Assembly: GCA_037043015.1 (NCBI GenBank)
Contig: CM073321.1
Coordinates: forward strand, 18,845,001 to 18,909,000
Direction: 5' to 3'
DNA: 64,000 bases
Source: Bryum argenteum
Taxonomy: Eukaryota > Streptophyta > Bryopsida > Bryales > Bryaceae
Shown: positions 32,430 to 44,900 of the stretch, piece by piece
Layout of the letters: every line of letters begins with the position of its first letter
Numbering within the stretch: the stretch's first letter is position 1
The notes under the pieces: generated by a model
Databases searched by the model: none
The model's input: only the letters and a program-made list of their open reading frames with translations
Told to the model about the DNA's origin: nothing
Made by a program: the position numbers and the translations under genes

Positions 32430-32940
32430 GGTCTTATATGTATTGAGATCGTATTTGTGTATTGTAACAACTATATAGTCATGGCTTTGTCTTACGACTT
32501 AGAAATATTAATCTTTTGTTTGAAAGTCAAAAGACTATAGGCATTTAAAAGTATAGAAGATATGTTAGACCAAATGATCTACAAGGATGTGTGGTGTAGG
32601 ATGTTGGTAGTATCGATGGAATATGGAATATTTTCAAGTTACTTAGCTTGCTTCGAGCACCACTTTGTTTGTGGTATTGGGTTTCCTTAGAAATTAAAAA
32701 TACATTGTACGCATTTATGAAAATATATTTCTATACTATGTTATAGTATTGATTTGTTCTTTCCATTTTGTACTTTTATCAATTGGTTTATGTGATTAAA
32801 AATGATAACATTTATTTAATTTGTTATAAAAGGTAGTAGTGGTTAGCACCACTGATGTTTATGTGCGTCATACATGTCACAGTTAAGGGTACGTGGCTCG
32901 TTGGTAGCAAATATTTTCCCGCCCGCCGAAGCTCACTTAG
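32430..32940. other. AT-rich DNA after the DUF7869-type gene, right boundary of element A
   Basis: No gene and no palindromes. No clear inverted end could be matched to 15430-15950. Confidence 0.4.
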
Positions 32941-32944
32941 CAGT

Positions 32945-33058
32945 ACCAAGTCATGTGCACATTTTAGCTGCTCAAACGAGTTCGATCGGAATCGAACTCG
33001 GACCACCTGCGTTATACAGAGACTCCTTCTCATCCAACTACTGAGCTCATGACTTGGT
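32945..33058 (-). ncRNA. tRNA-like hairpin or SINE head with A and B boxes
   Basis: Read on the minus strand, an 11-base perfect inverted pair closes the structure (ACCAAGTCATG and CATGACTTGGT). An A-box-like TGAGCTCAGTAGTTGG (33034-33049) and a B-box-like AGTTCGATTCC (32988-32998) follow at tRNA-like spacing. The B box sits on a second 10-base hairpin (CGAGTTCGAT, loop of four, ATCGAACTCG, 32977-33000). A normal T-stem and 7-base acceptor are absent, so this is not a working tRNA gene. It looks like a tRNA-derived SINE head or pol III-type element. Confidence 0.5.
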
Positions 33059-33059
33059 G

Positions 33060-33670
33060 TCCATTTCAAAATTACTCCAGCCTTTATATTAATCAATTGG
33101 AAGTCCGGCTTGGAAAGTCCACAATGCACAAACTTTCCCCCATATTATACTATAATTTGAATGGAAACTTTAAGATTCATAACTTTCTAAGTTATTTGTG
33201 TACAACAAAACATTATTCTAAAACCTCTCAATTTCATTTTGAGAGGATTATTAACTCTCAAATTAATGAATATTGTGTTGCGGCCGTCATTGTCAGGTAG
33301 GATGCCTTAATGTAGTGAGTAATTCAAATTAGATTAGTAAAGCATGTCAGGAACCTGATGGTAGGATTTTGTCAGACGTCTTAATCATACAACGCGTGTT
33401 TTAGTTAACGAGGAATAAGAATTTTAGAGTTGGGCAAGGGAGGAGATTGAGATATAAGGCATTGAAATGGGAGGGTTAGGTCTCCCTTTTTTTAGCTTTG
33501 ATTCTATGTAGTATCTACTTTCTCCAGCGTATTGCGACTTTGTGATTAGAATTTATTGAGGCTCGTTATGGAGGCTGCGAGTAGCAAAGCAATGAGAGGG
33601 AAAGAGGGAGGGTAGGGGAAGAAGAAAAGGAGAGGGGGTATAAAATTCAGCGGGACTAAGGCAATCAGAC
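33060..33670. other. Spacer, no recognised gene
   Basis: Nothing beyond AT-rich DNA turning purine-rich (gggaaagagggaggg...) near 33595-33640. Confidence 0.4.
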
Positions 33671-33678
33671 GAAGCGCA

Positions 33679-34200
33679 ATGCGAAAGAGGGATGCGTCTA
33701 GTTCTTGCGATGAGGATCGAGTAGGAGATGAAGTGGATATGAACGCTAATGAGTTTTTGCTAGGAAGGTTTAGACATGTGAAGATGCAGTCGTTGAAATT
33801 GGATGCTGTTGTCGAGAGCGGAGAGGGTGAAGACATCGAAGATAGAAGTGAGCAGAATGATGTGAACGAAGATGGAGATGGTGCAAGGCGTTCGTTATCG
33901 AGGAGCGGGTCGTTGGGATCTGAGCATGATAGTGAAGATGATGGGATAGAGAAACTGGTAAGATCCAAACGTAAACTACTCTATTAGCAATTTTAACCAA
34001 AAGTCTTTGCCTTAATTGTCTCAATGTGTTTGTACAGTTCAATAAAATTGAGACAGTAGTTGGTGATATTTTTGGACAGTAAGATACGCAGAAAGGATCT
34101 GGAAGTGAGGACACAAGCGTGGACAATGACGACAAACAACAAGAAGAGGACGGCGGAGTGCATCAAGTGAGGCAAGGAGTGCATCAAGAGGACGGCGGAG
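33679..34200 (+). pseudogene. Small acidic gene remnant, unknown
   Basis: Exon 33679-33957 codes an acidic, Ser-rich stretch (MRKRDASSSCDEDRVGDEVD, ending IEKL) up to a donor (gtaaga). An acceptor (tgtacag) near 34036 leads into FNKIETVVGDIFGQ, a stop, and further code-like acidic sequence with a repeated GGVHQ. No known domain. It lies between elements A and B and belongs clearly to neither. The region at 53.64-53.83 kb has a similar acidic composition. Host or transposon origin is open. Confidence 0.35.
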
Positions 34201-34209
34201 TGCATCAAT

Positions 34210-35630
34210 TTATAACCAATTTATTACCAATCACTTTCTACGTGAGAAAGTAAGTCAGAATGAAGTTAAGTTAATATACACCTTTATAAGAAATTAAATT
34301 GGGCTGTTGTTTTGAGTAAGGTATTAACCAAAGCAAAGCACAATATATGTATATCAACTAAGAGACTTAGTAAGTAGTTTTTTAAAAGCACCTATTCAGG
34401 CCTTCTATCGGAAAAGAGTTTGTAACATTAAAACATATATCAACAAAGAATTGACAAACACAGAAAACCATTCAGATTACTCAATTGAAGGGGCAGTATA
34501 GTTAGATAGATATTATATGTCTAGTCCGCTTATTGTTCAAATTAGGATAAAAGTTGTAGGTCTTTAGAAGTGACAGAACTCGCAAAGATAGAACAGGACA
34601 ATTTATCTTCCTTATTAGAATTAAGTGTAAGAACTATTCATAACTTTGAATATGTATTCTAATTCAACGTGATAAATTGTTCATAATCACATAATTCCTA
34701 CATAGACGTGAACAACAAGATACAACAGTGAACCAAATTAGTGAAGAACTCTGAGTATATAGAATCAAAAATATTTTTTCGTGATTCTGTTTTTACAATC
34801 TTGAGAAACTTAGGTTTCCCTATGTGTATTTGTTGTGGCAGGAGTGGAATCGCAAACTTGGTAAGAAAAAAAGCTGTACTTTTGTCGATTCAACAGCTTC
34901 TAAGCATAGACGAAGCAACGTTTCGACATTCTTGAACATGAAAGGATGCAAAACGTTCGAAAGTTTGCTGCAATCCTTTCGCACCAAATTGAAAGTCTAG
35001 ACAAGTTGAGTGTCGTCCCTCATATTTCTTCCAAGGAATGAAAGCAACCGGAATAGAAGGCGATGTAATAGAAGCACAAGGGATTCCTTGTGCTTGATTC
35101 AAATCTTACAGTATCTTCCAAATCTTGCTTGCATTTAGGGGTTAACATTCTAGTGCCCAATATGTGATTATTTTGTTAATTTGAGTTTGGGTTATCCATT
35201 TTCCTCGCGAATCCGGTTTCTTTAATTACAATTATGTAATTTTTATTTTTAGAAATATTCCGGATTTCTCGGGGGTGCGGTTCTGATATGGGTATCCCCT
35301 CCTAAATAGTGTAATTTTTTTGAAACTACTTTTTTAATAAACAAACAATATTGAAAAATTATTTTAACCAGATGGTATTATAGGTGACATGGCTATAGTT
35401 GTATACATGTAGTTAAAAAAGGAAATTCTAGCACATATTTGATGAATTAAACATAGGTCACACATAATGAGACGCGTCTTAGTGGTACCCATTTAAGAAC
35501 CGTACCCTCGGAGACTTAACTTCAAATGATTTTCTCTCCCATGATGTCCCAGTTCCTCCCGAAGTTCCCTCTTTTTTGACCAGTGCACGACCAAGACCAA
35601 CCACATCGCTTTTACTCAGAATACTCTGAC
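34210..35630. other. Spacer between elements A and B, no supported gene
   Basis: Mostly AT-rich. Short frames at 34741-34935 and 34890-35102 look like noise. A word 'aggggttaaca' at 35137-35147 resembles the right end plus TTAA of the MITE at 26927-27853, but I see no left partner. Confidence 0.4.
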
Positions 35631-35639
35631 AGTTAGTGG

Positions 35640-35990
35640 CCTTTTTTGGCGCCCTTTCTCTGCCGAGTTGGTGCTCTTTATTGGCGCCATTTTTCTTTCC
35701 GCTTGGTGTTGCTCGCTCTTCTTTTTCATTGCACACTATCCCGCTGCTCCACTCCGCTGCTCCGCTCCTCTGCTCCCCCGCACCTTCGCACCTCTGCCCT
35801 TGGCCTCACCTCCGCACTTCCGCACCTTTGCCCTTCGACTCACTATACTCCGTTTTGCCTATACTTCGTTTCCCATTTGTGCTTCCGGTTTAGTAAACTC
35901 TGATTAGGGTTTGAGACTCTTAGTAGCTCTGGTGTTGATGCGCATGCTGCTTTTGAAGATGCCCAGGGCCTTCGTTAAATTATTGCAGCT
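35640..35990 (+). promoter_or_regulatory. Pyrimidine-rich leader upstream of the element B DUF7869-type gene
   Basis: A run of C/T-rich sequence (ctgctccactccgctgctccgctcctctgctcc near 35745-35785, then tcgcacctctgccc). It sits before the palindrome cluster at 36254 and the coding exons at 36627, as in the other three leaders. Frames open through it in three phases because it is low complexity, not because it codes. Confidence 0.35.
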
Positions 35991-36253
35991 GTCGGGCACG
36001 GCGTGAGGGTGAGTTCGATCAATAACCTCAATTCTAATGTGTAACAAGAATTTGTTGTTGATTGGTCATATGTTGCCTTCATCGAGGTGCATTCGTGATG
36101 ACAAAGTGGTTTTTGTCGGAGGTTGTGTGCACGGAAATCGAGGCGAAGATACTGTTCTACTTGTGCACGGTTCCCAGGAATCATTCTCACAAATCACTGT
36201 ACACGAATATCGAGGCAATTTCTTATCACAAATGCATGTAATATGGACAAGCT

Positions 36254-36526
36254 CATTTAGCTCGACTCGAGCTAAATGGGCATCCACATACAAATGATTC
36301 GGGTTCACGAATTTGTCTAGTTGAATTATTTAAAGGAAGACCATTTAGCTCGACTCCAGCTAAATGGTCATCCACGTATATATAATTTGAGTTTGTCTTG
36401 GGAGATAATTGTTGAAGGATCATTTAGCTCGACTCGGGCTAAATGGTCTTCTTTTGTACAAATGCTTCGAGGTTAGCGTAATGAACTGTTTTCTTGATGA
36501 CCACTTAGCTCGACTTGAGCTAAATG
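36254..36526. repeat. Four B-type palindromes upstream of the DUF7869-type gene
   Basis: Copies at 36254 (perfect, centre C), 36342, 36421 and 36502, each 25 bases long with 12-base arms. Confidence 0.93.
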
Positions 36527-36626
36527 GCCATGCAATTTCCTTGATGGTCATACACATTTTGGATTGCAGGTATATTAATTTATTAGTGATTACTCATGAT
36601 TGTTTGTTTATTGCTGGCATTCAGGT

Positions 36627-39577
36627 AAGCATTGGATTGAGTGAATCCGATGGCGACGGAGATTTTCAGCGTCTTTTTTCTGAGGTAGTGGATTTACTAG
36701 TTTTGCTTAATATATTTTTGTCTTGAGTTTATCCATTGGTACTAATACGTCTTTGTTGTTGGTCTCATAGGACTTGGATGTCCCTTTCGAGCTTGTTCTT
36801 CCGGACCATTTAAAAGATTGCCCGGGACTGCCAAGAAGCAAATGGGTTTTGAAATTTGTGACCCTTCTCAACGATACAGGGGACGTTGTAGGTGAAGGCA
36901 TTTGTCAGACTCTCAACGCTGAAAGAATGTTACAGAGTAATGATGAGCCCGTGTGTGAAGATCAAGTAGTTGTGCAGATCGTGAAGTGCTTGAATTTCGA
37001 CTTCGTACGTGCTGATACCATATTTGCAACTAGGAGTTGGAAGCTTAGTCATTCTATCCATGAGGGTTGGTCACTACTTGATCATTTACGAGTTGATCAA
37101 TTTAACGTTGTTGTTTATGCCCGCGATCATCCAAAGAGAAAGGGGGTGCGACTGTATGAGTTAGGACAACGAAACTCATGATTCTTGAGAACCAAGAGAG
37201 AAGAGGAGCTCCTGACGATAGATTCAGTCAACTTGGATGCAAACAAGATTAGCTGCAACAAGAACTGCTGCCAACCTTTCCCTCAAGATAAAATTATGGC
37301 TCTCCGAAAGCAGATGTACGAGGCGTCGGGTTTTAAATTTAAGTCACATTTCAAGATAGATGTTCATAATCGTTTACATCAGGCACCTGACGGCACGATG
37401 ATGGTAACCACTGAAGGCATTGACGTTTGCACGCGTGCATGACAACATATAAGTGGAGTTCTGATTTCAACATTCTATAGGAGGAAGGCAGAAGCTGCAG
37501 CTGGACTACGTGCTCGCCACCATGGCAATGTTGGTCAAAAGAAACCACGATTGCATGTTAAGCAAGTTGTAGCTATTCTGAAGACATTCATTGACAATGC
37601 TGCTGATCATTTGCCTCACATGACGAAGATGCTGACATCCGGTGAGAAGGTTGTGTCTTGGTCCTTGCGGTCGTCCTTCAGATGGAAGGATGCCATACCC
37701 GGGATTAATGACATCAATGAGAGGTTGGGCTTGAAGTCCATTTTTCAGAGCACTCTTAGCATGATTAGGAGGTCAAATTTTCTGAGTATTTGAAGAAGGC
37801 GCCGGGGGACAACTTTGCTCGTTGCTCAATCTGTGACAGGATGGAGACAATGATCAAGTCAATGGTACCTGATTCATGTGAAGAAAATATGTAGATCAAG
37901 AAGCTAGAGGAGCATTTGCATCATCAAGAAACGCATCGTGAGTATTATTATACAAAACGTTCTCTTTCTATTTAGAGGCCAAGAGATGTATTTTGTATAA
38001 TACTTGACAAAATGGATCATGCAAAGACTCCGTGCCCTGTATTTTTACATAAAACAAAGGCAAATGATGCATTGATGAAGCTTTCAATTGCTGTGACCGG
38101 CATGATCGCGCACGGGCATAGCGATGTCCGGTATGCTCATTATGGGCTCGATATTTATCCAAGTGATTGCAATCACACTGTTGGATCAATATTAAAGCTT
38201 TTACGAGATCTAGAAGGAGTTCCAATCTCGTAGTTGAAATCATTATTAGCAAATTCATGGTCGCAGCCTTTATTTGAAGTTGTATTGTTTGGAAAAGAAG
38301 GGTGTTTAGACTCTCTTCTTCCTGAAAGTGAAGTTCCTGGGGTGGCAGAGCCTCTACCTCCTGTTCTGCATGTGCAACTGGACAAAGCAGCTTCTGACAA
38401 CAAGAATAGATTTATGTTTTGCTTTTGGTCTCTTCTGGTACACATGGGTGTGTTCCGTGAAGTATATGTCAATTTCTTGTTAGTTGGACATACCTACGAA
38501 GATATTGACGCCCTTTTCGGACGTTGGAGCATGAATCTCAAAGAGAATGACTTTCTCACACTTCCTCAGTTGATGAAGTCATTTATGGACGCAGAGTCTT
38601 TGCCGGTCATTCCTCATTTGATAGAGGAAATACCTGACTTCAAGGATTATACCAAATACTACATTGGTTCTAGAGATGAAATTCTAGTTGGGCATTCGGA
38701 AGGTCAGCAATTCAAGTTTTACAAGCATGACAATGGATGGCCCATGATGCAGTATAAGATGACTGTTATGCACAGACAACGAGTGGTAACCTTCTACTAA
38801 TAGAAGTATAAAATTGTGGAAAAAGGACCAAAGTATAGGAAAACGATTGTTACCTACAGGTGAGATGAAACCTTTGGCGCCCATTCCCATGAAGAACCGT
38901 GATGACATTGTAAAAGGCATTGGATGGTTTATTAAGATGTGGGAGACTTCAAGTGCGGAGGACATATCTGGACAATTTGGTCGGCGTCATGAATTTGTTA
39001 TTCGCTATTGGCGAGCTGTGAAGCTTGCGTTGGTTGAGCCTATAGAAGTGTCTTCATTTCTGAAGAACGGGTGTTGGCCTTTAACTCGAGTACCTGCGAC
39101 ACGAGAATTCTTAAATCTTGGCCAGTGCGAGAGGAATATGGGCGTGATCCGCACTTTATCGGACGGTTGTGTGATAGACCAAGGGAGTCGTTTCGGGTTG
39201 GTCGAGATGTTTTTGCTGGATATTTTGTAGCTCTACGTCCAGCCGATGGGGATGCTCGTCCTTTCTGGATTGCTAGGGCTTTAACTGATTTCGATGTTGA
39301 TCACAACTATCCAAGCTGTATTCAAATGCAATATTTTCAACCTGCATCAAAAAATAGTGTTGTTCAGGAAACCTATGCTGGTTGGGATACGAAGAAGACT
39401 TTCAAATGGAAAGTTGATGACACTCACATTCCGGAATGGCTTCATGCTGATGCTATTTTTATGTCATGGAAATCAAGTGCAAAACTTGGCTCTCGGCGTC
39501 CGATTATTTCATTATCGGAGCGTCAAATCGACATCATCAAGCAAAGTATTGAGCGGTTCGACGGTGGACAGGAGTAG
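36627..39577 (+). pseudogene. DUF7869-type (DDE-like) protein of element B, interrupted
   Basis: The first clear exon (about 36627-36684, LSESDGDGDFQRLFSE) is spliced to 36771 (DLDVPFELVLPDH). Landmarks: KFVTLLNDTGDVVGEGICQT; ISCNKNCCQPFPQDK (a zinc-like Cys set) near 37230-37290; VCTRA..HISGVLISTFYRRK; DNFARCSICDRM; DKMDHAKTPCPV near 38010; GMIAHGHSDVRYAHYGLDI; QLDKAASDNKNR near 38374-38410; FLLVGHTYEDIDALFGRW near 38473-38526; and a C-terminal VALRPADGDARPFWIARAL domain. All candidate catalytic positions (D, D, GHT-D) match the A copy. It keeps the middle block A has lost, so it is nearer the full family length. In-frame stops near 37440, 37890, 37975 and 38230 and frame changes near 37790, 38800 and 39100-39230 break it. 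Confidence 0.65.
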
Positions 39578-39607
39578 CCCGACAATCCTAGTTTATTTCG
39601 GCATGCC

Positions 39608-39632
39608 AATTAAGCTCTAGCCGAGCTAAATG
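39608..39632. repeat. Decayed B-type palindrome after the DUF7869-type gene
   Basis: caattaagctc...ccgagctaaatg: the right arm is good and the left arm diverged. It marks the downstream side of the DUF7869-type gene. Confidence 0.55.
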
Positions 39633-39639
39633 ACTTGAG

Positions 39640-40290
39640 TGCAATTTTAGCTTTCAATTTATCTTGACGTAAGTTTTTGCCAATAGAACCATCTTAGAAA
39701 TGCACGTAGAAGTCCTATCTCGTACGTTTACTAGCAGTTGATATTCGTAGTTAAGTATTGATACAATTGTTGTGTCTTAAAGGTCAACGATTCAGGTGTT
39801 TGGATTTTTTGGGCGTTGATTGTTGATTCTCTGTCTAATTAAGTTTCTCATTTTATTGTGCTCTTTTTGCAAATTGTTGTTGGAATGCATTTTGCGTTTG
39901 GTACTTTGAACATCTTTTATTTGCAATTTAGCTCTACAACACGCGCGTTTTGCTCGATACATATGTTGGAATTTAGGTCGATTGGTTTTTGAAAGTTTGA
40001 ATATTACCATTATAACGAATTACGTGTTTTCTCGTATTTTATTTATTTACATTTATCCTATTATTGAAATTTTGAAAGTATTAAAACTTTTGCAAAAAAC
40101 TCATAGCATATAGATTCGTTTGTCTTACAAGTTATAAAAGTTATAAATATGTCCATCATTTTTATAGGATACTTACTCTAAGATTCTAAAATACTTTTTC
40201 TCACCTTATTTTGATTTCCTACCAATTAATCAAAGTTTTGACCATAGAAATAAATTAAACTTATTAAAATCGTGAAAACAAATAATAAAA
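39640..40290. other. AT-rich intergenic DNA of element B
   Basis: No gene. It contains at 40007-40028 a 22-base word (starting CCATTATAAC, ending TTACGTGTT) that recurs with one change at 49539-49560. Confidence 0.4.
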
Positions 40291-40299
40291 AAATAAAAA

Positions 40300-40860
40300 A
40301 AATTAAAGAAGAAAACGAGCAACCCGGGCAACCCAAGGAGGTCGGCTTAGCCCGAACAGCCCGGACACCTCACAAATGGCGGCGGACGGACAGGGGTACT
40401 AGGCGGGAGCGACCTACCCGCGCCCAGCTCATTCCGGCTCCCACGCGCAGGGTTCGTCTTCCTCTCCAGGGTTCATTGTCGCTCCAAGGTTCGTCTTCCT
40501 CTCTCGCGCTTAGGTCTTCCTCTCCAAACCCAAGCAGGTCTTCATCTTCCTCTCGTCGTGCGCTCCCAGCTCAGCTCCTGCAAGTCTTCGTCTTCCTCTC
40601 CTCTTGCACGTCCGTCCTCTGCACTTCTTTGTCTTCTTCCTTTCCTCTTGCCGTGAACGTTGAAATCCAGGAGCTTCCTACGCATTTATCACAAGCTTTT
40701 TGCGCGTCCTCGTCCTCGTTTGAGCTTCCAGCGCATTTTTCCATGAGCTTTTTGCGCATCCTCGTCCTAGTTTCCTGCTCGTTCTCGTTTCATGCTTGCT
40801 GCTTTACGGCGTTGTCGCATCCTCATCGCATTCTTCCATGACCTTTCAGCGCAGATTGTA
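40300..40860 (+). promoter_or_regulatory. Likely promoter and 5' leader of the element B ParB/methyltransferase-like gene
   Basis: A GC-rich block (40310-40450, with cccgggcaaccc, ggcggcggacgg and acccgcgcccagc) followed by a strongly pyrimidine-rich leader with repeated 'gtcttcctctc' words (40455-40640). It mirrors the block at 24600-25500 in element A. A long frame through it is low complexity (Ser/Leu-rich) and I do not call it a gene. Confidence 0.4.
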
Positions 40861-41041
40861 AGTTCCTAATTCTGAATTTTAGGTTTTACATTGAGGTTGC
40901 GCTTTTGGAGCTTGTTCAGTACATTGCAGGGCACAATGTATTGGAATTTTGCTCGTAGAGTAATGGAGCTCTTCAAATTTGTGTTCTTGGCTTTGAAATT
41001 TGAGTTTTTCTGCTGAAATGTGCTCATTTTAACTTTCAGCT

Positions 41042-41165
41042 TATTTAGCTCGATACCCAGTTAGCTCAATACCCATTTAGCTCAATGTCCATTTAGCTCG
41101 ATGTCCATTTAGCTCGATGTCCATTAGCTCGATGCCCATTTAGCTCGATGCCTATTTAACTAGAT
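41042..41165. repeat. Tandem array of B-type half-sites
   Basis: About eight head-to-tail copies of one arm only, ATTTAGCTCGA plus 'tgycc', period about 16-17 bases. Elsewhere the arm always occurs as an inverted pair. The array directly precedes the palindrome cluster. Confidence 0.88.
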
Positions 41166-41198
41166 CAAATATTATAATTCTACAGGACAACCGAAGCC

Positions 41199-41882
41199 CA
41201 TTTAGCTCGAGTCGAGCTAAATGGTCTCGCACTTTGCGGAATAGTTTAATGGAGGTTATTAATCTGCATGTCATAGTCCAATGTAGTGCTAGACGTCGGC
41301 TCATTTAGCTTGACTCGAGCTAAATGAGCACGTTAGAATGCGCGTGGGAAATTAAACAAGAGATCAACTACTTTAATTGGCCATACAACGCAAGCCCATT
41401 TAGCTGGAGTCGAGCTAAATGGTCTTGCAGTTTGCGGAAAACTGTAATGGAGGTCGGCTCATTTAGCTCGAGTCGAGCTGAATGAGCACGTTAACATGCG
41501 CAAGGGCAATATTCAGGAGATCATGAACTGTAATTTGTCCTACTGCGCAAGCCCATTTAGCTCGACTCAAGCTAAATGGTCTCGCGTTTTGCGAAAAAAT
41601 GGAATGGTGGTCGGCTCATTTAGCTCGACTCGAGCTAAATGAGCACGTCAGAATAAGCAAGGGAAATCAATACATCTCAAGCCCATTTAGCTCGAGTTGA
41701 GCTAATTGGTCTCGCAACTTAATTTGGTATTGCGATTTTTAACCCGGATCTCCATGTTTGCAATAAGGCCAGATACCTCAAGCCCATTTAGCTCGGGTCA
41801 AGCTAAATAGTCACGTAAACGTTGATAGATCTTTCTTCTCCTTGTCGTCCCCAGGCTCTTTTAGCTCGACTCGAGCTAATTG
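41199..41882. repeat. B-type palindrome cluster (nine copies)
   Basis: Copies at 41199, 41302, 41398, 41460, 41554, 41617, 41684, 41785 and 41858, each 25 bases or nearly so. Flanks alternate between 'caagcccatttagc...taaatggtctcgc' and 'cggctcatttagc...taaatgagcacgt', so the cluster grew by copying a two-site unit of about 160-250 bases. Confidence 0.93.
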
Positions 41883-41991
41883 CGCACATGCATTGCTTCC
41901 AGATTTGATTGTACCAAGCATTATGATTTTATGTGTGTGTATTTTGCCCTTGTGAATCTTACATGTGAATCTGAAGTGTTGATGTACAGTT

Positions 41992-44900
41992 ATGGCGAGA
42001 ACCAGAATCACTGCTGTAATTGTTCAGATGGATGCCAATGCACCTGCCAAGCTTCCCGAAGTGGAAGTCGATATGGAAGCGGAGGAGCAAGAGTCAGTTC
42101 CTCAGGTAAGACTCCACCTCATATCCATAAGCTCATTCGATGTGTCAATTTAGCTCGAGTCGAGCTAATTCGCCCTCTGTAAATTTGTTATCCATAGGTC
42201 ACTTATAACATGCAAGCACTAGAGGGACACCTTGAACCAGTCGTACTCGAGTTAGCACACAATCCGCTTGCAGCTGTTGCTGAGGACGCGCAATGGGGGA
42301 GGTTGTGGACCCCCAAGAGGAATTCCATTCTCTCTTGTTCTATTCGTCCGATAAACAAGACCCATTTCTTCTTCTACCAACAATCGTGGTCCCACAGGGC
42401 ATTTTTACCTCTGTGTATTGATGCCTTCATCGGTCTTGTTACTTATGAAGACGCATACTTCCTAATCAAGTTCGAAGCATCGGAGGTCGAAGGCTTTGTC
42501 TTCACCATTTTTTTTCCGACCAATGAAGTCCGATTCTCCCACGACTTCATTTGCGATTATATGGTCGGGAAGGTCGATCCCACTCAGCTGCATCATCTTG
42601 ACACAAGATTGCTACCCAATCTTTTGTCACCAAAAGCCTTTGTGAGATCGTATGTTCCATACATGGCGCAGATTTGGAAGGCTCTGTCTGATTTCAAGAT
42701 TAGGAAGAAGAAAGGGAAGGCTCCGATGAAACGGACCGGGAATCTACTGTTGCACGCTCCATCCAAAAATGCTCCGTTGGGTCTAGGCACTCCAGAGGGA
42801 AGTCTAGGCGGGCAGGGATTGAAGCGACCAAACCTGATCTCATCCAGCTCAAGCTCCAAAAGGAGCAAATCCTCCCGAAGCGCACTTACGTTCATGAACC
42901 CCACAATGATCGTGGTTGTCTCAGAGAAGGAGATCAAGTATGCGGAAGCAACGAAGGCTCTCCAGGACTACTGGGACAACTACGCAGATTGTTATGTCTT
43001 TGGTCGCAACAATCCTCTTGATGTGTCGATCAACCTGCTCGACCCTGCAGAACCGAGATTCATTGTTAGATCGTTGAAACGGACTGGAATCGCCCATTAC
43101 AAGAACATATTGATGAATTCCCTCGATGTTAGTTCCAGACAAACTATAATCATTATGCCGAAAATTGAAGCTCAGCCTGAGATTTGAGATTGAGAATTGC
43201 TGGTCAAAACTTGTCGGTTCCGGATTATCGATGGGCAACACCACGTTCAGGCTGCAAAAGAGTTGATTCGTGACCGGAAGGTTGACGACACCAAGTTTCT
43301 CACCCTGCAAACATGGAAAGCACATGTTGTGTGGCATTCGAACATAAGCAAGATTCCGGACATGTCGGCCATGGCGAACAAGACGAACAATGCTGGCACG
43401 TTCATTCCTTCCTGGGCAATAAACATCAAGGGCGCAAGAAAAGTTTGGGAAGATTACGGCCACCCGGTGAAAGTGAAAAAGCCACACCCTCGTGAAACAC
43501 CGGAGGAATTAGATAACTGTACCAGATATAAGGTATGAGATTACTTGTATTTTTCTTTGCAAAAGAGATTTTTGTTTGGCTAAATTCGCATTGTATGTAG
43601 ACGTTTTTTGGAAATGTCGTTTTAGCTCGATTTGAGCTAAAACCGCATTGCATGTTTCTTATTTGTTTGGCTTTGGTCCAGGCATTTGCGGCTGCTATGG
43701 TAAAGAGATTCATGAGCATCAACACAAATGCGAGGTACGAGATCGTCAAACCGTCCGACCTTCACAACGAGCTTCTGATAATCACATCTCCGGACGATGT
43801 CTACGAGTTGTGGTCGAGGTTCATCACCAACTACGGACTTGGAGAGCTGATTGACCCCGACACAGAGCTCCCATTTAATCTGATGAAAGATTGGGAAACC
43901 GCCTCAAAGAAGTTCACCTTGAACCGGGAGTTCTTCAAGGGAATGGGGCAGCTAGACGCTGAGGACCTTGAGGTGTTGGCGCTACATTCGTTGAATGAGA
44001 CTCCCAGTCAGACATTGCCTTACCCAAAGGTGTCCGTGAAGAAGCCCGCAAAAAAGTACTTCCAGTACTTGAGCGCAAAGCAGTGGGTCGAGAACCGGAA
44101 GAGGAAGAACACTGTTGCAAGGAAATTGCACAACCTTAAGCCCTCACTCGGTTTGTTCGACTCGGAGTGGAACTTCGACGCCAACAACTAGAGGAAGTTT
44201 AAAATGGACAACAATTTGACTCGTCAGACTATGTCCATGCTTCTCTCAGTCTCGGGCGACTCGTTCTTCACCCTCTACCGCCAAAAACAGACAAAGAATA
44301 AGAATGTAGAAGAGATTTCGTAATATGCAACTGAGTTCTTCAAGAAGTTCCTGGATGTCAAAAGGACATTTGAACCTCCTACACCGATTGTCTACACGCG
44401 ACAATTCTTTTCATCTACATTCAGATTCGGGATTTGGGACAAAGACTACGCATGGAGCCAATCTAGCAAGCGTGATATCGGCTTCATTGATTTGCGATAT
44501 GTCCCTGGAAGTGGAAGTAGATTGGACAACACGGAGAGTCCATACTTTCAAGAATTCCTTGATGTCTGGGCAGACACCGTGACCGACCTCCACATCGAAG
44601 ATCCCGAGGTCTGGATGTAGATTACCTCGAACGTCCATCAACACTGCGAGGGAGCGGTGTACGTGGATAAGAAGTTGAAAGATGGGTACGTTCGCAAGGC
44701 ATCCAACTACATGCCATCCAGCAACGAGCGTTTCAATGGCATAGGAGAGGGAAAAGCTTCAGAGAAGCACCTGCTCCCCTTGCTCTTCCTTATCAAAAAG
44801 AGTAGCCACTCGCAGAATGTGTTGAATACCATTCCACATGTATTCTATGCTGCAGACTTGCCCCTCTACTCGAAGCCCAAGATGTACAGAGAACACGACT

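Noticed and set aside
35137-35147. Second end of a TTAA MITE (aggggttaaca)
   Set aside because: Only one short end-like word; no matching left end within reach.
35636-35907. Three overlapping plus-strand frames of about 80 codons
   Set aside because: All three phases are open because the DNA is C/T-rich. No family resemblance.
40272-40841. A 189-codon open frame rich in Ser, Arg and Leu
   Set aside because: It lies on pyrimidine-rich low-complexity DNA with repeated 'gtcttcctctc'. It better fits a 5' leader upstream of the element B gene.
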